Shown in pieces: positions 59,801 to 64,000 of a stretch of DNA of 64,000 nucleotides. Each line of letters starts with the position of its first letter. The first letter of the stretch is position 1. This stretch comes from Zerene cesonia (taxonomy: Eukaryota; Arthropoda; Insecta; Lepidoptera; Pieridae), in the NCBI RefSeq assembly GCF_012273895.1, contig NC_052108.1:1426001-1490000 (forward strand). Direction: 5' to 3'. The notes under the pieces were generated by a model. That model did not search any database, had not been told where the DNA came from, and saw nothing but the letters and a program-made list of their open reading frames with translations. Made by a program: the position numbers and the translations under genes.

Positions 59801-60908
59801 TATAGGATGGACTAATTATGATTATGTCAAATATAAGTGGGCCTTTTGTCAGGATTATCTGTTGTTTAAATAGAACTGAACAAAAAGACTTCCTAATAAC
59901 CCATAGTATTGAGTAATGGGGGGTAATATCGGCAAGATTTTAATTTGGGGTTTAGGTGTGAGGAAGAATTTTAGATGAAAAATGACCAAAGTGAAGTCCA
60001 AGATTAATGATAGAATATAAATTAAAATACATTTATGTATTTTACAAATACGATACCAGATTCAATTTGTCACGGACACGTAGGAATGTTTTAACATGAA
60101 TTTTCCACAACACCATTTTATATTTCAATAACGTACATGTGGCAGATTACGGTAAATCTTGGAATTAATAAAATATAATAGTTTAAAAAAACTATAAAAC
60201 ACGCTTTAACAAAAATCATATTTTGCAAATTGTAAACTGGAATAATTTTATCAAATTAGTGTATTGTCATCGGTCCTCAATAAATCTACAAAGTTTGAAC
60301 GAAATCTGGCCGTTTAAAGTGGGTCAAAATCGCGCCCAAAGAAGTCAGTTACAAACAAACAAACAAACATACAAACAAACAAACAAACAAACATACAGGT
60401 GAAGTTAATAAAAGCGTGTTAAAAAGAATCGTCATGCTTCTGTATGTGTGCACGTCTTTTTGCAAATCTATGTATCCAAATAAAATAATATACATCGAAG
60501 ACTTCAAGTCGAAATTGGTCCCATAGAAAATAGCAAATGGGTAGCTTTCTTCATCTATTTTCCATAACTAGACACTTATAACAACACTATATAATTGCCG
60601 ATAGCATCAGAGGATTCTGCAATCGTTCTATGTACCTACTTCCACAATGGATCCTGCTTCTTGACCTGGAACCTGTAGGATCCCGTGATTACAAAGCAAA
60701 CCTTCTCAAACTTGTTGCATCAAGAGTTCTAATATAACATACCCAACAACAGCAGTATCAGCGGATTCTGGAACTGCTCTATGTACTTCTTCCACAGCGG
60801 TTCCTGCTCTTTGACCTGGAATTCGTTGGCTCCCACGAAGTTCATACGATCGTTCGCCTCCCGCCATGTCAGACCTCGCCTCACGTCCACTTGCAGGCGT
60901 TCCGCCAC
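36174..60908 (-). CDS. SPoCk: Secretory-pathway Ca2+/Mn2+-transporting ATPase (SPCA, ATP2C1 type), 5' end missing
   Basis: Seventeen exons: 60743..60908, 48779..48935, 48365..48623, 47803..48040, 47131..47262, 46349..46515, 45211..45356, 44485..44687, 43924..44103, 43111..43208, 42239..42326, 41583..41712, 40565..40734, 39651..39814, 37937..38070, 36831..36934, 36174..36310 (stop TGA). They join in frame into 890 residues, against about 920 in vertebrate SPCA1; the short N-terminal exon is not visible. P-type ATPase landmarks (visible numbering): TGE 156-158 (A domain), PEGL 272-275 in M4, phosphorylated Asp 315 in DKTGT (split by an intron), KGA, MLTGD 537-541, TGDGVND 611-617, and NIIMD 707-711 in M6. 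Glu273, Asn707 and Asp711 match the single ion site of SPCA pumps. By family it loads the Golgi with Ca2+ and Mn2+. The intron after the first visible exon is 11.8 kb. Several introns carry copies of exon ends. Confidence 0.96.
36640..36803 (-). repeat. Helitron-like element, family H2
   Basis: Runs inverse from CCCCGGCTTCGTCCGTGGTA to GTATTAGTATAGAT. Other copies: 40290..40449 (forward, TCTATACTAATATTATAAAG to GGAGCGGACCGCTTG) and 44310..44470. Confidence 0.6.
37460..37905 (+). repeat. S1 SINE-like copy followed by a tRNA-derived SINE
   Basis: S1 copy at about 37460..37665. From about 37730 a second element begins with TAGCATTGAAATGCTT. It contains a tRNA-like stretch GGTGGCCGAGAGGCTAGACG ... 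GGTCAAATCCCGCC (A- and B-box-like) at about 37835..37895. It ends 30 bases from the SPCA exon 37937..38070. Confidence 0.6.
38099..38290 (-). repeat. Helitron-like element, family H1
   Basis: Inverse copy beginning CTAGCTGCCCGTCCGTATCC and ending near the TTTCGCATTTATAATATTAG side. It starts 28 bases upstream (5' side) of SPCA exon 37937..38070. Confidence 0.6.
38670..38945 (+). repeat. tRNA-derived SINE, complete-looking copy
   Basis: Head GTTGGCTCAGTGGAAGTCGG with GTGGGTTCAGGAC (A- and B-box-like), body ACATCGTGAGGAAACCGGC and CGCACTTGGCTAGCGTAGTG, tail with GATGATGATGACAATGA. Confidence 0.65.
39439..39660. repeat. Decayed copies of SPCA exon 39651..39814 3' end plus CA microsatellite
   Basis: Two copies of the exon end (AGCGTG..GGCTATGATGATCG at about 39439..39482 and CAGAGCGTGTCCGCTACGAC at about 39530..39572) lie in the following intron, each with an intact GTGGG donor. 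(CA)n/(CACG)n runs separate them. Both copies have an in-frame stop in place of the Trp codon. Confidence 0.75.
39815..40095 (+). repeat. S1 SINE-like element abutting an SPCA splice acceptor
   Basis: The family sequence GGGGAAGTACCACA begins within five bases of the exon boundary at 39814, so on the minus strand its GTGGTACTTCCCC supplies the pyrimidine tract of the acceptor. The rest has GACCGGCGTGGAATAG, CCATGGGCGGTGGTAACGCT and an ACATACAAAAGGAAA end. Confidence 0.7.
40745..40915. repeat. MITE-like element
   Basis: GAAATTAAAGACTTTTCGCG at one end and GCGTTTAAAAGTCTTTAAA at the other are inverted. The core has CGATCGCTGTAAAGCGTTCC and GAATAAATCGCGTTTAAAAT. A sister copy is at 55775..55930. 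Confidence 0.6.
41228..41465. repeat. S1 fragment joined to an H1 fragment
   Basis: CTTCGGCACGAATTGGGCCA (S1 head) up to about 41345 passes directly into AATTTGGTACGTATACAGCT (H1 body) ending GGCGCAGCTAGTA: one repeat inserted in another. Confidence 0.6.
42396..43075. repeat. Helitron-like copies in SPCA introns
   Basis: A family H1 inverse copy at about 42396..42552 (CTGCGCCCCGCGGTTTCACA) and a further element at about 42806..43072 ending CCGGGCCGAGCATCTAGTAT, related to the one at 2805..3000. Confidence 0.55.
43438..43970 (-). repeat. 84-bp tandem array carrying the end of SPCA exon 43924..44103
   Basis: Units start at 43637, 43721, 43805 and 43889, exactly 84 bp apart; the last includes the real exon edge. 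Two older units of about 100 bp start at 43438 and 43537. Each 84-bp unit holds 14 exon codons (KMLTGDARPTALAV), a GTGAGT donor and a short intron piece. The three extra units stay open in the ATPase reading frame. Confidence 0.92.
44217..44265 (-). repeat. Decayed partial copy of SPCA exon 44485..44687
   Basis: GATGTCTACGTACTGC, GGCACAG and ATCTTCTCGAACACC match the exon's GATGTACTGCGTGCACAGC ... GATCTTCTCGATC ... CGAACACCTCC with small deletions. It lies about 220 bases into the following intron. Confidence 0.6.
44310..44472 (-). repeat. Helitron-like element, family H2
   Basis: Inverse copy starting CGGTCCGCCCCGGCTTCGCC and ending TTTATAATATTAGTATAGAT, just before SPCA exon 44485..44687 on the genomic map. 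Confidence 0.6.
44880..45095. repeat. TAGA microsatellite and retroposon-like tail
   Basis: (GATA)n at about 44880..44900 begins a stretch with TTTATTAAAAGAACACATT and CTTGGCTCAGCATAAATG. A similar arrangement is at 56270..56530 and, more loosely, 61255..61390. They look like 3' ends of non-LTR retroposons, but I cannot name the family. Confidence 0.35.
46070..46300 (-). repeat. Inverse S1 SINE-like element
   Basis: GGCAATCGATAAGCCCCCGC, CCATGAACATTCGCAGGGGT, GGATTGACGACTGGAAAG and GAGCC..CCCCCACTCACCGTACG are the family landmarks in reverse. Confidence 0.65.
46653..46885 (+). repeat. Helitron-like element, family H1
   Basis: From CCTACTAATCCTACTTCC through a (TG)n run, CAACTGGAATAACATTTAGG and TCCTACGGGATACGGAC to GCTGCTAGTA. 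Confidence 0.65.
47630..47755 (-). repeat. Truncated inverse S1 element
   Basis: GTCGGCAATGGAGCTGGTGG occurs twice, followed by GGACTGGGAAGGGTAAGG. It lies about 50 bases from SPCA exon 47803..48040. Confidence 0.55.
52526..53525. other. Assembly gap of exactly 1000 N
   Basis: Placeholder gap inside the large SPCA intron. Confidence 0.95.
53793..53840. repeat. (CA)n microsatellite
   Basis: Near-perfect CA repeat, interrupted near its right end by CGCA and CATA units. Confidence 0.9.
54680..54893 (+). repeat. S1 SINE-like element
   Basis: CATAACCTTTTCCTGACCC start, TTCATGGGCGGTGGTAGCGC, TTACCATCAGGCGATCCACC, then GATGACATAAAAAAA end. It directly follows a Helitron-like CTAGT end. Confidence 0.7.
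55775..55930. repeat. MITE-like element with terminal inverted repeats
   Basis: ATTTAGAAATTAAAA at the left and TTTTTAATTTCTAAAT at the right are inverted copies; the core CGCTCGCTGTAAAGTGTTCG matches 40800..40830. Confidence 0.7.
57375..57712 (+). repeat. Longest S1 SINE-like copy
   Basis: Has both halves of the family: CTTCGGCACAAATTGGACCA, GGTGAGTGGGGGAGCCGGAG, GGCAGCGCATTCGCAGAGGC, GGTGGTGGTCGCTTACC and a GACATAGAAAAAAAA end. Useful as the reference copy. Confidence 0.75.
60604..60690 (-). pseudogene. Pseudo-exon copy of SPCA exon 60743..60908
   Basis: The minus strand encodes FQVKKQDPLWK, then a stop and a one-base insertion, then YIERLQNPLML, matching FQVKEQEPLWKKYIEQFQNP of the real exon. 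It lies about 145 bases into the following intron and has no usable frame. Confidence 0.8.
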
Positions 60909-63900
60909 CTGAACGGAAGAGTATTTAGCATTAGATATGTCAATTCTATTACGGAGAATTACAAACTTGTTATTTATGAGCGACGAAATAAGGTTCAAAA
61001 TAAGAGAGCGACTGCCAATAATGTTGATTCTGGTACTGATTAACTGAATTTCAGCACACATTACGCGATGTGAGTTTTCATTTAATTCAATTTATTCCAG
61101 AAATAGTCGCTTTAATGTTTCAACGATGTACAAAAAACGTCTATACATATTATATTTTGGTACACTTTAGTATATGTTACGGGACTTTACCTATAAGGAA
61201 GTAAGTATTTTCATTTGTACCCAGATGTGTTATCAATCATAAAACATAACAAACAAACAAAAACCCTTTATTGTGCACCAAATGATAATAAAAAGTAAAA
61301 AATATACATAATATTATAAACATTCAAGAACACAGGGGGCGGTCTTATCGCTAAGGCAGCTATCTCTTCCAGACAACCTGGTGGTCAAGGAGAAGCTGTA
61401 GTACATAAATATAAAGGCAATAGGTGTGATTATAAAATTTAAAATACACATATACAATAGATATACATCAAAAACATACAAAAATAGAACTACATATTAC
61501 ATTATCATAGAAATACATACACATATATACATACATAAATTACACATATGTAAAAAACAGTAGGAATAATAAATAAATAAAAATCAACAAAAAGGACTTA
61601 TTTACTAGTTAAAATGGACACACAAGGAGACATGATGAATAAACAGGTAGATTTAATATTTAAATTAGACTTAAAATTAGACATATAAAATTGCTTCAGC
61701 AGTGTTTTTGAATGTGACTAAGGATTGAGCTTCTCTTATGTCTAATGGCAAATCATTCCATAGTGATAAGGCCATAACTGATTCAAAAAATTTTTAAGCA
61801 CTGCATTTTTGGTAAATTATAACAATTATTTATTTTGGAAATTTACAATACATATCTTTAAGCCATAGTTTTAAAAATACCGTTGTATTTAGAATTTCAA
61901 TCCTATCCTACTAATATTATAAATGCGAAAGTTTGTAAGTATGTGTGTGTGTTCGTTGCTCTTTCATGCAAAAATCGAACCGATTGCAATGAAATTTGGT
62001 ACGTAGAAAGCTGGTCAACTGGAATAACATATAGGCAATTTTTTATCCCGATATTCCTACGGGATACGGACTTACGCGAGTAAAACTGCGGGGCGCAGCT
62101 AGTAGAAAATAATACGATAGAATCGAGGAAGCCAGAAATAATAAATCTTACGTATATGAAGATCGATGACCTCAAGAATCGAGATGGCAATTTTAAGTAC
62201 TCCATTACATTAACGGTTATTCTCGTGGCAAATAGTTTGATGGAAGTTAACTACTGCGTGTTAATACATGATCAAGGCTACCTCTTAATATGTATTTTAT
62301 ATCGACCGACTTTAAAAAAGAGGAGGTTAATCAATTCGACTTTAGGTATTTTTTTGTGTTCGTTACCTTATTTACTGGGTGAACAGATTTTTATGATGTT
62401 TTTTTTCTAGTCTGGTCCAGTCCAGTCTAGTTCTGACAATTTGAAGACATTTTTGTCTTTTTGTTAAAAACATTTAATTCATTTTGGATCATAATTTTCG
62501 TAACTAATTTCAGTGAGAATCAAGATTTTGTACGAGCAGGCTTATAATTTTGCTATGGAGAACCTACCAACCTGATGTTCTATTTTGTCCGCTTAATAAT
62601 CTAACTTATAAATTAGCTACTAAAGTGAACTAATCCTAACTAATATTAAAATTGCAAATATAACGCGCGACCCCTACTGTACGTGTGTATACTTATGGTA
62701 TTTTTTCTTTTCTGGAGCTCGATACGTGCCTATAGTGACAAAGACTATTTTTAAGCTGAAGTCAATAAATTTTATAATAAGTTTCTTTAAATGACTATTT
62801 TCCTTGTCCTAATATGTAATAAAATGTTCCTCTAATACATAACCAAGCAAGCTATCAGCTAGCTCCACCGTCAGAAAACAAAAACTAAACTCAATACAGA
62901 AGTATTCTTTAAGGAGATTAGTTTTCTTGTACCTTGAACAAGTTTCATTACTACTTTTATGCTATTAAATACAAGAACAAAGGCACACGTTGTGTCCTTT
63001 CATTCACGAGATAGTTTTCCAGCAATAAATTAAACGATCGAAACATTACTGTGAACAGCCTTTACGTCAATATGTTGAAGGTCGTCAGTTATGTGTGGCT
63101 AAAAATAAATCAAACAATCATTTGAAACTGTTATTAAACCTAATACAACAGTTCAAAAACATTTTTCTTCCACACCTCCTAAAAATTAATCCTGGTACAT
63201 CAAAACATTTTAAAAATAAGACCTTTAACCAAAAATGATATAAATTCGCTCTTCTTAAGGTCTTAATCCTGCATGATGGAACATAATGATGCTAAGTTAG
63301 AACAAATAACAAAACTGCCCGATACTCGAATAAACGCCCTTTGGTTGTTAACATCGAACCTGTACTTCCATCGACCCTACATTTGCTCGTAAAACTTTAC
63401 AACCTGTTTTAAATATCGCGCGTTATAATAAAGAAGATATTGATTTTCGCATGCCGGCTACATGATCCAGTCACGGTACGCGATTAAGCCTTCAACATTG
63501 TAGCGTCTAGGTTCACTAGAATACTAGATCGAGGGATATATAATCATAGGGTTGAATATAACAAGCCAATATCTAATGAGATTTCGCTTTATATAGGGCG
63601 GAACATAACACGGCATCTTTTCAATATGATGCGTATCAATAACTAATGCGTATAAACGGAAAAGAGGCTAGATAATAAGTAAATGTATGCGTATCACACT
63701 GTAAGATCTAAATAGTGGTTTCAAAGTCGCAGCGAAGGTTGAGGATAATGAAAAGTTAGTGTTACAAGGAACACAATAAAGTGACGGAAGGTTTTATATC
63801 AAAACCATCCATTAGTTTATCTTGTGGCCTCATTCTCAGACGTCTTTCAGCAAGTTTTCCGATTACAATAATAAAAATTTAACTGCAAAAGATAAGTTTC

Positions 63901-64000
63901 GATTAATTAATAAGAAATAGCAGGCTTGAATGACTTGGTGTGTTTTTAAATGCTAAGATAGAAATTAAAATTATATTTAAAAAATGGGTCAGTTGCGATT
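60909..64000. other. Upstream SPCA intron or 5' region
   Basis: I could not find the N-terminal SPCA exon here. A retroposon-like tail lies at about 61255..61390 and a family H1 Helitron-like copy at 61902..62104 (CCTACTAATATTATAAATGC to GGGGCGCAGCTAGTAG). The last 1.5 kb is AT-rich with no gene or repeat I can support. Confidence 0.5.

Larger units (their letters stand above)
48936..60742. other. 11.8-kb SPCA intron rich in repeats
   Basis: No coding exon recognised. Repeats: inverse S1 at 49465..49680; element ending at about 51535..51670; repeat at 52265..52470; 1000-N gap; (CA)n at 53793..53840; tRNA-derived SINE at 54125..54290; Helitron-like 54500..54680 (ends CGTGCAGCTAGTC); S1 at 54680..54893; SINE 55570..55720; MITE 55775..55930; retroposon tail 56270..56530; repeat 56755..56960 shared with 41745..42015; S1 57375..57712. 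58000..60600 is mostly unique AT-rich sequence apart from the (CAAA)n run at 60345..60400. Confidence 0.6.

Overview
The window is eukaryotic and almost certainly from a moth or butterfly (Lepidoptera). It is AT-rich, its genes have short exons with GT-AG introns, and it is full of short repeats of kinds I associate with lepidopteran genomes: tRNA-derived SINEs, pyrimidine-rich SINE-like elements, and Helitron-like non-autonomous elements ending in CTAGT. Three N blocks are exactly 1000 bases long, so they are probably placeholders of unknown size. Bacterial features such as operons and ribosome binding sites do not apply.

Left part (1 to about 28.3 kb) is an innate-immunity cluster. It holds four beta-1,3-glucan recognition protein (bGRP/GNBP) genes: A (minus, runs off the left edge), B (plus, only its 3' half visible), C (minus, complete, 477 codons in 9 exons) and D (minus, complete except where an N gap cuts one exon). 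Interleaved are four paralogous genes for small secreted proteins of 186 to 191 residues. Each has three exons with phase-0 introns, a signal peptide, one fibronectin type III (FN3) domain and a short tail with one conserved cysteine. Three of the bGRP genes (B, C, D) lie tail-to-tail with an FN3 gene, so the cluster looks like a repeated convergent FN3/bGRP two-gene module. I do not know of a described function for these FN3 proteins. Their repeated linkage suggests work in the same haemolymph recognition pathway, but that is inference.

Middle part (about 28.3 to 36.2 kb) has no recognisable gene. It holds repeats, a long TGACA/TGTCA hairpin, and the probable 3' UTR of the next gene. That UTR contains a 268-codon open frame and a cluster of TGAC-GTCA palindromes.

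Right part (36.2 to beyond 60.9 kb) is a secretory-pathway Ca2+/Mn2+-ATPase gene (SPCA; SPoCk in Drosophila, ATP2C1 in mammals) on the minus strand. Seventeen exons join in frame into 890 residues with all P-type ATPase motifs. Its N-terminal exon is not visible. Several exons have partial copies of their own 3' ends in the following intron. The most striking is an 84-bp tandem repeat that carries the exon end plus splice donor and stays open in frame.
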